NCBI GenBank assembly: GCA_963775975.1 | Contig: CAVZKX010000002.1 | Location: forward strand, 1,860,001 to 1,924,000 | Origin: JANXQG01 sp963775975 | Lineage (GTDB): Bacteria; Planctomycetota; Planctomycetia; Pirellulales; Thermoguttaceae | Length of the DNA: 64,000 nt | Direction of reading: 5' to 3' | Shown here: positions 17,294 to 26,332 of the stretch, piece after piece | Layout of the letters: the number at the start of each line of letters is the position of its first letter | Position numbering within the stretch: the stretch's first letter is position 1 | The notes under the pieces: model-generated | Seen by the model: the letters and a program-made list of their open reading frames with translations, nothing else | Databases searched by the model: none | What the model was told of the DNA's origin: nothing | Position numbers and translations under genes: made by a program

Positions 17294-18382
17294 TCACGCC
17301 ATCGGGCTTGACCCGATGCTCGGATGGCGGCGCACGAAATCGACAAGCCGATCAATGTAAGTCGGAAGGGGCGGGACTTTCAGGCCGCTCCCTTCGAGGT
17401 CTGCCAGGGTGTTCGCACAAGAGTAATTGGCCCCCTGCACAGTATAATCGATTATGGCAGATGGAATCTGCATCAGCCTATAAACACCCGGTACTCGATC
17501 AATTCCGAACTTTGCCAGAGCCAGGGACAACGGTATGCGCACAACGATCCGCCGCGCGGCGCGTCCCACGAGCTTGACGAGTTCGCTTACCGTCACCGGC
17601 TCGGGGTCGACCAATTGATAAACCCTGCCGGCGGATCGGTCCGAGCCGCTCAAACACGAAATGGCGTCTACAACATAATCCTGCGGCACCAAATTGAGCC
17701 GCGCAAGCGAGGGATTTCCGACGATCGGCAGCACGGCGACATAGGGCTGACGGAGCAACCAGCGGATCATAAAGTAGGGGCCGTCGTATTTCTGCGTGGC
17801 GCCCGTCCGGCTATCGCCGACAACGATGGCCGGCCGATAAATCGCGGCCGGCAGGCCGCCGCGCATGCGTGCCCGTACGTCGACCTCGGCCAGGTATTTC
17901 GTCTCTTCGTAAAAATTGTTGAACGCCTGTCCCTTTTCGAGGTCGTCCTCGGAGAACTGGCCCTTGTATCGGCCGCTGACATAGCAGGTGCTCACGTAGT
18001 GTAGCCGCCGCAATCCGGAAACCCCCTCGGCAAAATCCAGTACATTCCGCGTGCCGTTCACGTTGACTTGCATTGCCAACTCGCGGGGCGCGGCGAGATC
18101 GTAGACGGCGGCTAAGTGGTAAATCTCGCTAGTCTCGTTCTTGATTCGGGAAGCGTCCTCCAGGCCAAGTTCAGGCTCGGCGATGTTACCCACCGCCAGG
18201 TCAATCCGGCCACGAAGAGGCGGGAATGCTTTCTCGATATCCTCCAAACGGGAGCGTGCCCGAGCGATGAACTTCGATTGGACGAGGCAAACGGCACGCT
18301 GCTGCGGCGACCGTCCCAAGACTCTGGGCAGTAGCTCGGAGCCTAGAAAACCAGGGAAGCCGGTAAAGAACACATGCGACAT
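17294..18382 (-). CDS. Extended SDR / fatty acyl reductase-like (NAD_binding_4)
   Basis: Protein of 362 residues. Rossmann motif TGFPGFLGSELLPRVL at the start, and active-site Tyr-x3-Lys as YEETK (near residue 155). The IYHLAAVYDL and RLHYVSTCYVSG segments are typical of the NAD_binding_4 group (male sterility/fatty acyl reductase, and thioester reductase). I start at 18382 because the longer reading to 18610 overlaps the anti-sigma gene and lacks a ribosome site. It begins 13 bases after the anti-sigma stop. Its role is probably reduction of an acyl thioester or a keto/aldehyde intermediate in the neighbouring lipid pathway. Confidence 0.82.
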   Translation of the reverse strand: MSHVFFTGFPGFLGSELLPRVLGRSPQQRAVCLVQSKFIARARSRLEDIEKAFPPLRGRIDLAVGNIAEPELGLEDASRIKNETSEIYHLAAVYDLAAPRELAMQVNVNGTRNVLDFAEGVSGLRRLHYVSTCYVSGRYKGQFSEDDLEKGQAFNNFYEETKYLAEVDVRARMRGGLPAAIYRPAIVVGDSRTGATQKYDGPYFMIRWLLRQPYVAVLPIVGNPSLARLNLVPQDYVVDAISCLSGSDRSAGRVYQLVDPEPVTVSELVKLVGRAARRIVVRIPLSLALAKFGIDRVPGVYRLMQIPSAIIDYTVQGANYSCANTLADLEGSGLKVPPLPTYIDRLVDFVRRHPSIGSSPMA

Positions 18383-18395
18383 AGAAACGGCGCTC

Positions 18396-19163
18396 TCACT
18401 GTCGCACTTCCCGCGCTTGTTCTTGAAACAGTCGCACGAATTGGTCGAGATCACGATCGTTAACGTCCGAAATCGCCCAGTAATCCATGCCGCCGTGTTG
18501 CCAATGGCGAATGTGGTATCCGTGACGTGAGTAAGGCTTAACGGCCGTATCTTGGCCGATGGCCGGCCATAGGAATAGGTTGATGACGTGGGCCCGGCAT
18601 TGATAAACAATCGCGGCGACCGTTCGGTCAGCCAAATAGTCCAAACGGCCGCCAGTAAGGACGTATCCCTGCGCGGAAAAATCAGGCACTTGGGGAGAGA
18701 AGTCGAGCTTTCCCCGGAACCACGGCTTCACGGTGTGCTGGTCCGACGAAACGACGTCCTTCAGGTGGTCGGCCTGCAGCGAGCGGATATGAGAAGCCAC
18801 GACTGTGTCGGCGAGCCGGTCAACCGCCGATTGCCTGTCGCCGAGCGCCAGGAAGAGAAGGATTGCCGCCGCCGTGGCGAGGCTCGATAGGGCCGCCACC
18901 CTCGCGACAAGCGGCGAGATCCGATTTCGTCGCTCTAGAGTCAGCGGTTGAGCGCCAAGCTCGAGCCGCGCGCGTAACGCCGCCGGTGCCCGGTAGTAAA
19001 GCGCCGGCGCCGACAAAGCGGCCCGTAGCGAACTCAAGCTCTGTTCCTGCTCTGTACATGCTGGGCAACTCTTAAAGTGCTCTTCGATTTCGACGTGACG
19101 CAGCACGTCGAGTTCATTGTCGACAAAGGGATGCAGCAGGGGTTGTGCTTCGTGACAGTTCAT
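18396..19163 (-). CDS. Zinc-finger anti-sigma factor
   Basis: Protein of 255 residues. The N-terminal cytoplasmic zinc-finger ZAS domain has His and the CPAC pair (HVEIEEHFKSCPAC), preceded by CHEAQPLLHPFVDNELD. One transmembrane helix follows near 85-105 (AALSSLATAAAILLFLALG). The C-terminal 150 residues lie outside the membrane and contain the DUF-like sensor region seen in planctomycete/proteobacterial anti-sigmas (VSSDQHTVKPWFRGKLDFSP, then YHIRHWQHGGMDYWAISDV). ATG 19163 overlaps the sigma stop by four bases, so the two are translationally coupled. It would sequester the adjacent ECF sigma until a cell-envelope signal releases it. Confidence 0.9.
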   Translation of the reverse strand: MNCHEAQPLLHPFVDNELDVLRHVEIEEHFKSCPACTEQEQSLSSLRAALSAPALYYRAPAALRARLELGAQPLTLERRNRISPLVARVAALSSLATAAAILLFLALGDRQSAVDRLADTVVASHIRSLQADHLKDVVSSDQHTVKPWFRGKLDFSPQVPDFSAQGYVLTGGRLDYLADRTVAAIVYQCRAHVINLFLWPAIGQDTAVKPYSRHGYHIRHWQHGGMDYWAISDVNDRDLDQFVRLFQEQAREVRQ

Positions 19164-19687
19164 AGCTTTTCGCCCTCCTCCCGGCAAGCCGCCAGTCGAC
19201 GTTGAAGTTGCTGGCGACCTCGCGAAAGCCGGGACATAACCGTGCCGACCGGGACATCCGCGACGACGGCGATCTGCTGGTAGCTCAATCCTTCCAGTTC
19301 ACGAAGCACGATCACTTCGCGCAATTGCGGGGGCAGCTCCTCCACGGCTTGCCGGACACGTACCTGGTCGAACTGCCGCATGGCGAGGACGGCCGGGTCC
19401 GAAGCCTCGTCACCCTGATCGTGCAAGTCTTCGTCGTAAGCCACTTTCTCTTGCGCTCGCCATTTCGTCAACCAGTCCAGCGATGCCCGGCGGACAATAC
19501 CCAAGAGCCACGCTCGGCCGTCGCCGCCGCGAAAGCTGCTGAAGTATCGTGCAGCGCGCAAGTACGCATCCTGCACCACATCCTCGGCGCCGTGCTCGTC
19601 CCGTGTTAACCACCGGGCCAGGTTGTAGGCAGCATCAAGGAAAGGCAGGGCGACTTGTTCGAACAGCCGCCGCTCATGGGGTTCCAA
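19160..19687 (-). CDS. ECF-type RNA polymerase sigma factor
   Basis: Protein of 175 residues with sigma region 2 (LARWLTRDEHGAEDVVQDAY, then AWLLGIVRR) and region 4 (VEELPPQLREVIVLRELEG, then SYQQIAVVADVPVGTVMSRL). Length is typical for ECF factors. It heads a minus-strand series: sigma, anti-sigma, SDR, acyl-CoA reductase, acyltransferase, with a four-base overlap to the anti-sigma. Autoregulation of this unit is likely, as for most ECF systems, but the target promoter could not be fixed by eye. Confidence 0.92.
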   Translation of the reverse strand: MEPHERRLFEQVALPFLDAAYNLARWLTRDEHGAEDVVQDAYLRAARYFSSFRGGDGRAWLLGIVRRASLDWLTKWRAQEKVAYDEDLHDQGDEASDPAVLAMRQFDQVRVRQAVEELPPQLREVIVLRELEGLSYQQIAVVADVPVGTVMSRLSRGRQQLQRRLAACREEGEKL

Positions 19688-19742
19688 CTTGGGGCACCGT
19701 TCATGCTAAGGCGTTCAACTTCAGGAAATCCTCGGCATTATA

Positions 19743-19824
19743 TCATACCGGCGATACAGCGAAATTATTCCCGAAAACTTTCTCGATTCTTGGATGGAAT
19801 ACTTTCGTCCGCATTCCGGTATGA
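19743..19824. promoter_or_regulatory. Inverted repeat in the divergent sigma/surface-protein promoter region
   Basis: The intergenic region 19688-19944 separates the minus-strand sigma operon from the plus-strand surface-protein operon. It contains a perfect 9-base inverted repeat, TCATACCGG at 19743-19751 and CCGGTATGA at 19816-19824. Within it lies GGAAT-N12-ATTCC (about 19797-19818). Either could be an operator or promoter element shared by the divergent operons. The arms are far apart, so a binding site pair or a weak hairpin are both possible. Confidence 0.35.
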
Positions 19825-19944
19825 AACGACGAGGGCGCATGACGTGAACCCTGCTTCCGTTTGCAGGAGTCGGCCGAACGCTCGATCCCTCGGTTTCGTT
19901 TTATGCCAGGCCGAAGTGCTGTCTTCTTTTATCAGGAGTATCAA

Positions 19945-22785
19945 ATGTCCGTTCTCAGTTCAGTTATGAAGCTGTTAGGTGGCGGCCGCATGCGCCGTGG
20001 GCGGGGGCGTGTCACGAAGTTTGCACACCGTCGGGCGCCAAGACGGTTATCCCTGGAACCGTTGGAGATCCGCTGCTTGATGTCGGTCACGCATTTCCCG
20101 ACCCCGACGCCCAACAGCCAGCCGATTGGGATCGCCCGGGGGAGCGATGGCAACCTCTGGTTCGCCGAGGTCCACGCCATCGGCCGTATCAAGCCGGGGG
20201 GCCAAATCACCGAGTTCGCCCAGGGCATCTCGTCCGGCAGAGAACCGAACGAGATCGCGGCCGGGCCCGACGGCAACCTGTGGTTCACCGAGGGCGACGC
20301 CATCGGCCGCATCACGCCGAGCGGCCAAATCACGGAGTTCACCCAGGGCCTGTCGCCCGGCAGCAGCCTGAATGGGATCACGGCCGGGCCGGACGGCAAC
20401 GTCTGGTTCACTGAAGTTTCCGGTAATTCACTGGGCGGCGTCGACCGCATCGGCCGGATCACGCCGACAGGCGTCATCACGGAGTTTGTCAGCGGCATTA
20501 CGCAAGGCAGCCAGCCCATTGAAATCACGGCCGGGCCGGACGGCAAACTCTGGTTCACCGAGCGAAGCGGCGACCGGATCGGTCGCATCACCACTGCTGG
20601 GGTCGTTACTGAGTTCTCCACCGGCATCACCCACAGCAGCCAACCCGTCGGGATCACTGCCGGGCCAGATGGCAACATCTGGTTCACCGAATCCGACAGT
20701 GACCGGATCGGCCGGATTACCGCCGCGGGCGTGGTCACGGAGTTCTCCGCCGGTATCACTCCTAGTGCTGTCCCCGACGGGATTACGGTCGGGCCGGACG
20801 GTAAGCTTTGGTTCAGTGAGGCAGGCGCCGGCCGGATTGGCAACATCACCACCGCGGGCATGGTCACCGAGATTTCCGTGGGTGCGTCGCCCGGAAACAA
20901 CTCCCGCGGTATTGCTGTCGGGGCGGACGGCAATATCTGGTTCACCGAGTTCTCCGGTAATCAGATCGGCCGGCTGGTACTGCCGCATGCCATCGAGTTT
21001 CCGATCCCGACACACAACAGCCAGCCGATCGGAATCACCCGCGGGCCCGACGGCAACCTCTGGTTTGCCGAGATCAACGCCATCGGCCGGATAACGCCGG
21101 CGGGCCAGATCACCGAGTTCACACAGGGCCTCTCGCCCGGCAGCGAACCGAACGAGATCACGACCGGGCCGGACGGCAACCTCTGGTTCACCGAGGGCGT
21201 CACTGACCGAATTGGACGCATCACGCTCACGGGCGTCATCACCGAGTTTTCCACGGGCAGCGCGGCCGGTGGCCAGGTCGATGGCATCGCGGCCGGGCCT
21301 GATGGCAATCTCTGGTTCACCGTCGAGAGCGGCGCGATCGGCCGCATTACAACAGCCGGCGTCGTCACCCTGTTCACCCAGGGCCTTGCGGCCCCCACGC
21401 AACCACATTTGATAACCGCCGGGCCAGATGGCAATCTCTGGTTCACCGACGGCGGCGACAAGATCGGCCGCATCACCCGGGCGGGCGTTATCACCGAGTT
21501 CTTTGCCGGCATCTCTGCCGGCAGCAACCCCTCAGGGATCACGGCCGGTCCGGACGGCAATCTCTGGTTCACCGAACCCGCCACCGGCCGCATCGGTCGC
21601 ATCAGCCCCGCCGGCGTCGTCACCGAGTTTACTGCCGGCATTACCGCCGGGGCGGTCCCCGACGACATCACGGCGGGGCCGGACGGCAACCTATATTTCA
21701 CCGAGAGCGGAGGCGATCGGATTGGCCGCATAACCACCGCCGGCGGCGCCACCGAGTTTGCCACCGGCATCACTCCTGGATCGAGCCCCGAAGGAATTGC
21801 CGCCGGACCGGACGGCAACATCTGGTTTACCGAGTTCCTTGGCAATCGCATCGGCAGCCTCGCCATCCCAAAAACGAAAGTCTGGTCCGGCAGCGGCGCG
21901 AACAATCAATGGTCGACTGTCGCGAACTGGTCCACGTCGTCCGCACCCACGCCCGGTGATGACCTTGTATTCCAAGGGGCCGCGCAAACCGCGACCAGCA
22001 ACAATCTGCCCACGGGAACCGTGCTGCACTCGCTCATCTTGGCTTCGCCCGGTTTCGTACTCGGCGGCAACGGCGTTGTCCTTGCATCGGCATCGGGCCC
22101 CGTCGTCACCCTCTCCGCGGCCAGCGGAACGATTCAATTGCCGATTACCTTGGGGGGCGACGCAACGATCGCCGTCACGAACCCGCAAGGCAGCTTGACC
22201 GCATCCGGAGGTATCGACAATGGCGGGTTCAGCCTGACCGTTGATTCGGACAGTTCGCGGAGTTCGATGTTCGCCGGTGCGATTTCCGGGTCCGGCGGCT
22301 TTATCAAGACCGGCTCCGGACAAGTCGTCTTAGGCGGCGCAAATCACTTTACCGGCGGCATTATCGTCTTGGCCGGCGCTTTGGTGATTGGCGCGGCCGA
22401 CGCGTTGCCGAGCGGTTCGAGCCTGACAGTTGGGGCCGGCGCGGACCAGTTCTTTGCTTCCTCGGCATCGCATGCCTCGCCCGCGGCGAGCTCCGCGATG
22501 CCGGCGGTCGCCGCGACGAGCGCCGGCAAGCCGCAAGCGGCGGCGATTTCCGCGGTAGTAGCATCCGCCTCCGCTTTGTCGCCCCACGCAGTCCGCACCG
22601 CGGGTTCGGCACAGGCTGGCCATGTTTCTCAGCAGACCCTTGCCGCGGTTGACAACGTGATGTCCTCGACCAACTTCAAGCGGGCGGCGGCGGCCGCGAA
22701 GCAGACGATCCGCTTCGCGGAGCCGAACTCCAGCGGCCATGACAGCACTGCCCTCATCAACAAAATTCAACTGACAGTCCACTAA
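19945..22785 (+). CDS. Surface protein: two seven-bladed Vgb-type propellers plus autotransporter-like repeat
   Basis: Protein of 946 residues. ATG 19945 has AGGAG seven bases upstream. Residues about 25-50 carry the planctomycete export motif RRLSLEPLEIRCLMS, after a basic region. Then come 14 repeats of the GPDGNLWFTE type (virginiamycin B lyase/NHL-like blades), in two blocks of seven that each open with FPTPTPNSQPIG or FPIPTHNSQPIG, so a whole propeller has been duplicated. After about residue 640 a beta-rich region (WSGSGANNQWSTVANWS) leads to a PATR motif (FIKTGSGQVVLGGANHFTGG). The Ala/Ser-rich C-terminus has no PEP-CTERM. It is probably an outer-surface or secreted binding protein. 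Lyase activity on streptogramins is unlikely to be its role and is not shown. Confidence 0.85.
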   Translation: MSVLSSVMKLLGGGRMRRGRGRVTKFAHRRAPRRLSLEPLEIRCLMSVTHFPTPTPNSQPIGIARGSDGNLWFAEVHAIGRIKPGGQITEFAQGISSGREPNEIAAGPDGNLWFTEGDAIGRITPSGQITEFTQGLSPGSSLNGITAGPDGNVWFTEVSGNSLGGVDRIGRITPTGVITEFVSGITQGSQPIEITAGPDGKLWFTERSGDRIGRITTAGVVTEFSTGITHSSQPVGITAGPDGNIWFTESDSDRIGRITAAGVVTEFSAGITPSAVPDGITVGPDGKLWFSEAGAGRIGNITTAGMVTEISVGASPGNNSRGIAVGADGNIWFTEFSGNQIGRLVLPHAIEFPIPTHNSQPIGITRGPDGNLWFAEINAIGRITPAGQITEFTQGLSPGSEPNEITTGPDGNLWFTEGVTDRIGRITLTGVITEFSTGSAAGGQVDGIAAGPDGNLWFTVESGAIGRITTAGVVTLFTQGLAAPTQPHLITAGPDGNLWFTDGGDKIGRITRAGVITEFFAGISAGSNPSGITAGPDGNLWFTEPATGRIGRISPAGVVTEFTAGITAGAVPDDITAGPDGNLYFTESGGDRIGRITTAGGATEFATGITPGSSPEGIAAGPDGNIWFTEFLGNRIGSLAIPKTKVWSGSGANNQWSTVANWSTSSAPTPGDDLVFQGAAQTATSNNLPTGTVLHSLILASPGFVLGGNGVVLASASGPVVTLSAASGTIQLPITLGGDATIAVTNPQGSLTASGGIDNGGFSLTVDSDSSRSSMFAGAISGSGGFIKTGSGQVVLGGANHFTGGIIVLAGALVIGAADALPSGSSLTVGAGADQFFASSASHASPAASSAMPAVAATSAGKPQAAAISAVVASASALSPHAVRTAGSAQAGHVSQQTLAAVDNVMSSTNFKRAAAAAKQTIRFAEPNSSGHDSTALINKIQLTVH

Positions 22786-22811
22786 CCACTTCCCATTGAA
22801 AGGAAATAATC

Positions 22812-23780
22812 ATGCGAGACAGAAACACTTCCGTTCTACCTGCGGATCTTTTGGCTGACGACGGCGTCGACCGCCGCGGCATGCTCAAGTGCATGGCGTG
22901 GGTGGGCACGGGACTCGTCTGGAGCGTAGCGGGCGGCATAGTAACGTCGCGCATTTTTGGACAGCACTCCAACGCGAAGCCGACGTTCACGTTTGCCCAG
23001 ATTAGCGATAGCCACCTGGGTTTTTCCCGCGATCCGAACCATGATGTGGCCGGCACGCTCAAGCAGACGATCGCTCGGATCAATGCCTTGCCCGAACCGC
23101 CGGCATTCCTTCTGCACACCGGCGACTTGACTCATACGGCCAAGCCGGAGGAGTTCGACACCGTGGCAGAACTCCTTAAAGAGGTCAAGTGCGGCAAGGT
23201 GCTCTACGTGCCCGGCGAACACGATCTGGACAGCGAGGGCAACAAGGAATATCTGCGGCGCTATGGTCGAGGCACCCGGGGGTCGGGCTGGTACAGCTTC
23301 GATTACCAAGGCGTCCATTTCGTCGGCCTGGTGAACGTGGCGACGCCGAAGTCCGGCAGCGGCGACGGCGGGCTGGGCGTGATCGGCAGGGAACAGCGCG
23401 AATGGCTCGAGAAGGACGTCGCCGGCCTTCGCAACAGCACGCCGATCGTCGTCTTCGCCCACGTTCCGCTGTGGATGGTTTATGCGAAATGGAATTGGGG
23501 CACCCGCGATGCCGAGCAGGCGCTCGCTCTCCTGAAGCGATTCGCCTCGCTTACGGTCCTCAACGGCCACATTCACCAGACGCTGCAGAAGGTCGAGGGA
23601 AACGTGACGTTCCATACCGCGCGCTCGACGGCGTTTCCGCAGTCCGAGCCCGGCAAAGGAACTCCGGGGCCAATGCATGGCCTGTCGGCCGACGAGCTCA
23701 AGGCCGCCTTGGGGTTGACGTCCGTCTCCTATTTCGAGAATCGAGGCTCGCTCGCAATCGTCGATTCGGCGATCGCGTGA
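22812..23780 (+). CDS. Tat-exported calcineurin-like metallophosphoesterase
   Basis: Protein of 322 residues. The N-terminus has a twin-arginine type signal (VDRRGMLKCMAWVGTGLVW, near 19-37). The metal-binding set of the calcineurin-like fold is complete: ISDSHLG, HTGDLTH, PGEHDLD, FAHVPLW and NGHIHQ. Such enzymes hydrolyse phosphomonoesters or diesters outside the cytoplasm; the substrate cannot be read from sequence. It starts 26 bases after the propeller gene with AGGAAA before the ATG, and is followed 32 bases later by the cytochrome/DUF2231 gene, so the three plus-strand genes form an operon. Confidence 0.9.
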   Translation: MRDRNTSVLPADLLADDGVDRRGMLKCMAWVGTGLVWSVAGGIVTSRIFGQHSNAKPTFTFAQISDSHLGFSRDPNHDVAGTLKQTIARINALPEPPAFLLHTGDLTHTAKPEEFDTVAELLKEVKCGKVLYVPGEHDLDSEGNKEYLRRYGRGTRGSGWYSFDYQGVHFVGLVNVATPKSGSGDGGLGVIGREQREWLEKDVAGLRNSTPIVVFAHVPLWMVYAKWNWGTRDAEQALALLKRFASLTVLNGHIHQTLQKVEGNVTFHTARSTAFPQSEPGKGTPGPMHGLSADELKAALGLTSVSYFENRGSLAIVDSAIA

Positions 23781-23812
23781 TCCGCAAGTATTCTTGAAGG
23801 GACATTTCTGCC

Positions 23813-24721
23813 ATGAACAAGTATTGGTCATTAGCAGCCGCAGCCTTTGTCGCGTGCGCCGGAACTTGGCCGAGGGCGGCGCAGGCGCAATCGCCTCCCG
23901 CCGCGCGCGACCTAGGCCGCGAAGTCCTCAGCGTCTTCTCGGCGAAATGCGCCGCTTGCCATGGTCCCGACTTGCGGAAGCCCAAGGGACATTTCGGATA
24001 TATCCTCAATCTCAAGCAATTGGCCGCCGACACGGAGAAGGTGATTCCGCCAAATCCGCAAGAATCGGAGTTGTGGGGCCTCGTTGAGCGGAACGAAATG
24101 CCGCCGGCCGACTCGCCGCATGGTGCGCTCACGAAAGAGCAAAAAGAGATCATCCGGGCATGGATTGCCGCTGGGGCTCCGGAAGCATCGCCGGTTGCTC
24201 CGACAACACCTGCCGAAAGAGAGTCAGCGGAAGCGCCGACCGCCGTGCTATCGGAGTCTGCCGGTACCGTGCCGGCGGAGTTGTCGGTTGTAAACCGCTT
24301 TCTCCTCTGGCTCGGCAAGTTCCACCTGTTGCTGCTCCATTTCCCGATTGCCCTTGTCATCGCTGCCGGATTTGCTGAGATTCTGTCGTCCTGCCAACGG
24401 AAGGCGATCCCGTCGGAGTCGGTGCGACTTTGTTTATGGCTGGCGGCTCTTGCTGCGATACCAACCGCCGGATTGGGGTGGCTTTTCGCGGCTGGCGGGA
24501 ATGGCGCCGGTTCGCCGCAACTATTGACTGCGCATCGCTGGCTCGGAACGGCCGCGGCAGCTTGGCTCGTAATCACGGCCATCGCCGCCGAGCGCGATTC
24601 GCGCCGCGGGCTGCGCAGCAACTTCGTGCGACTCTTGTTAATGCTTGGCATTGTCATGACCGCAACCACGGCGCATCTTGGCGGATTGCTCGACCGTGGC
24701 ACAGACTTTTTCAATTATTGA
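23813..24721 (+). CDS. Secreted cytochrome c domain fused to DUF2231 membrane domain
   Basis: Protein of 302 residues. Signal peptide to about residue 25 (ending AQA), then a cytochrome c-like domain with one haem motif CAACH (near 42) and the conserved MPP (EMPPADSPHG), as in planctomycete-type C domains. A Pro/Ala linker (about 120-160) leads to four hydrophobic helices of the DUF2231 family (LHFPIALVIAAGFAEIL, LLTAHRWLGTAAAAWLVI, TTAHLGGLLDRG). The haem domain would face the periplasm and pass electrons to or from a membrane partner. It is third in the plus-strand operon. Confidence 0.88.
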   Translation: MNKYWSLAAAAFVACAGTWPRAAQAQSPPAARDLGREVLSVFSAKCAACHGPDLRKPKGHFGYILNLKQLAADTEKVIPPNPQESELWGLVERNEMPPADSPHGALTKEQKEIIRAWIAAGAPEASPVAPTTPAERESAEAPTAVLSESAGTVPAELSVVNRFLLWLGKFHLLLLHFPIALVIAAGFAEILSSCQRKAIPSESVRLCLWLAALAAIPTAGLGWLFAAGGNGAGSPQLLTAHRWLGTAAAAWLVITAIAAERDSRRGLRSNFVRLLLMLGIVMTATTAHLGGLLDRGTDFFNY

Positions 24722-24745
24722 AGACTGGAGAGTCAGGCCAGCGCT

Positions 24746-26332
24746 TTAATGAACCGCGGGCCTGGCCGCTTCAAGTGAGTCCGCCACCGCTTCGATCGTT
24801 TGCAGCAACTGCTCTTCCGTGTGTTCCGCGGTAATGAAAAACCGCACGCGGGCTTTACTCTCGGGGACCGCGGGGTAGAGGATCGGCTGGGCGTCGATCC
24901 CTCGACGCAGCAGCGCCGCGGACACTGCCAGCGATCGCATCGAATCGCCCACTACGACGGGAACAATCGGCGTGCCGCCGCTGGGGCCGGTATCAAGGCC
25001 GCGTTCTTGCGCTAAACGAAGGAACATCTGCGACCGCTTCCGCAAACGCTCGACCCGTTCCGGTTCCATCTTCAAGATCTCGAGTGAGGCCAGCGCCGCC
25101 GCCGCGTTGGCCGGCGAAAGCGCGGTGGCAAAAACATTGGCGGGCGTGGTGTACTTCATGTATTGGATGAACTTCTTGCGGCCGGCGATAAACCCGCCGC
25201 CGCTCGCAAGGGCTTTGCTGATGGTTCCCATGCCTATATCGCCCTCACATGGGTCAACCCCGAAGTGCTCGAAGATGCCTCGTCCGCTCGGTCCCATGAC
25301 GCCAAGCGAGTGCGCCTCGTCGATATAGAGCAAGGCCCGCTGACGCCGCTTCACTTCCAGCAACCGCGGCAGATCGGGATAATCGCCGTCCATGCTGTAC
25401 ACGCCTTCCACGGCGATGACTACCCGTCGATATTCGCTTCGACTCTCGCTGAGCAGCTTATCGACAAAATCAAAGTCGTTGTGGGGAAACGCTCGCCGTG
25501 TAGCCGGCGACAACATCGAACCCTGTACGATGCTGTTGTGTGCCAACTCGTCATACAGAATGAGATCATCCGAGCCGAACAAATGCCCTAAGACCGAGGC
25601 ATTGACTCCGTAGCCGCTGGGCAGCGTCACCGCGGCTTCAATGCCAAGGAAGGATGCCAGGGTCTCGTCCAACTGTTCGACGATCGAGTTGTTACCGCCC
25701 ACGAGGCGACTGGCCGAGGCGCTAGTGCCGAAGCAATCAATCGCCGCCTTGGCCGCCGCGGCTACGCGCGGATCGCGCGCCATGCCCAAATAATCGAAGC
25801 TCGTGTAGCTGATCAGATCGCTTCCGTCGATCTGGACGGTTGCCCGCTGGACACGCTGCTTGACTCGGAAAAAAGGATTCTCCAGCCCGGCCGCTACCGT
25901 TCCTTCCAAGCGCTGAGCCAGCGCGACGCATTCCGGAAACCGCTCGACTTCATAATGCTCCGGCTCTATGTTCCTCGCCGCGACTTCGGACTTCCGCGGC
26001 GCCGTTGCCGCGGCGAACGGCGCTCGGCACGTCGTGAGCGGGGCTATCCTGGCGCCAATGTACTCGACTAGATCGCGGCACGTCTCGATGTCATACAGCG
26101 ACTCCTCGGTAAAACGAACATGAAACGCCTCTTCGAGGCCATTGACCACATGCATGCGGGCGAGCGAATCAAGCCCCGCCTCTTCCAGCGAGCTGTCTAA
26201 AGTTAGATGGACGTTGAAGCCTTCGGGTACTGAACGGCAAACCTCGTCGATCACAGCTTGTGCAATTGATGTCGATGGATCGTCGCTGCAAATCGGTTGC
26301 GTGGAAATGAGTAAATACCTTCTAAGAGGCAC
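24746..26332 (-). CDS. Acyl carrier protein fused to alpha-oxoamine synthase
   Basis: Protein of 528 residues. Residues about 20-95 are an acyl carrier protein with the phosphopantetheine Ser in GLDSL (after LDSSLEEA). Residues about 130-525 are a PLP-dependent alpha-oxoamine synthase (8-amino-7-oxononanoate synthase/serine palmitoyltransferase type): SYTSFDYLGM, LPSGYGVNASVLG, DELAHNSI (stacking His), YIDEAHSLGVMG (Asp) and Schiff-base Lys in TISKALASGGG. The enzyme class condenses an amino acid with an acyl thioester. The fused ACP suggests the acyl group is delivered by its own carrier, which points to a special lipid rather than biotin. The start is a GTG with only a weak ribosome site. 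It lies 5 kb from the ECF lipid unit on the same strand. Confidence 0.85.
   Translation of the reverse strand: MPLRRYLLISTQPICSDDPSTSIAQAVIDEVCRSVPEGFNVHLTLDSSLEEAGLDSLARMHVVNGLEEAFHVRFTEESLYDIETCRDLVEYIGARIAPLTTCRAPFAAATAPRKSEVAARNIEPEHYEVERFPECVALAQRLEGTVAAGLENPFFRVKQRVQRATVQIDGSDLISYTSFDYLGMARDPRVAAAAKAAIDCFGTSASASRLVGGNNSIVEQLDETLASFLGIEAAVTLPSGYGVNASVLGHLFGSDDLILYDELAHNSIVQGSMLSPATRRAFPHNDFDFVDKLLSESRSEYRRVVIAVEGVYSMDGDYPDLPRLLEVKRRQRALLYIDEAHSLGVMGPSGRGIFEHFGVDPCEGDIGMGTISKALASGGGFIAGRKKFIQYMKYTTPANVFATALSPANAAAALASLEILKMEPERVERLRKRSQMFLRLAQERGLDTGPSGGTPIVPVVVGDSMRSLAVSAALLRRGIDAQPILYPAVPESKARVRFFITAEHTEEQLLQTIEAVADSLEAARPAVH

Noticed and set aside
20091..21870. Regular repeats resembling a CRISPR array
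   Set aside because: The repeat units are codons of propeller blades, are not identical, and have no unique spacers or cas genes.
20428..21905. Several 300-residue minus-strand readings in the propeller gene
   Set aside because: They arise from the repeated GPDGN codons in reverse; their repetition copies that of the real gene.
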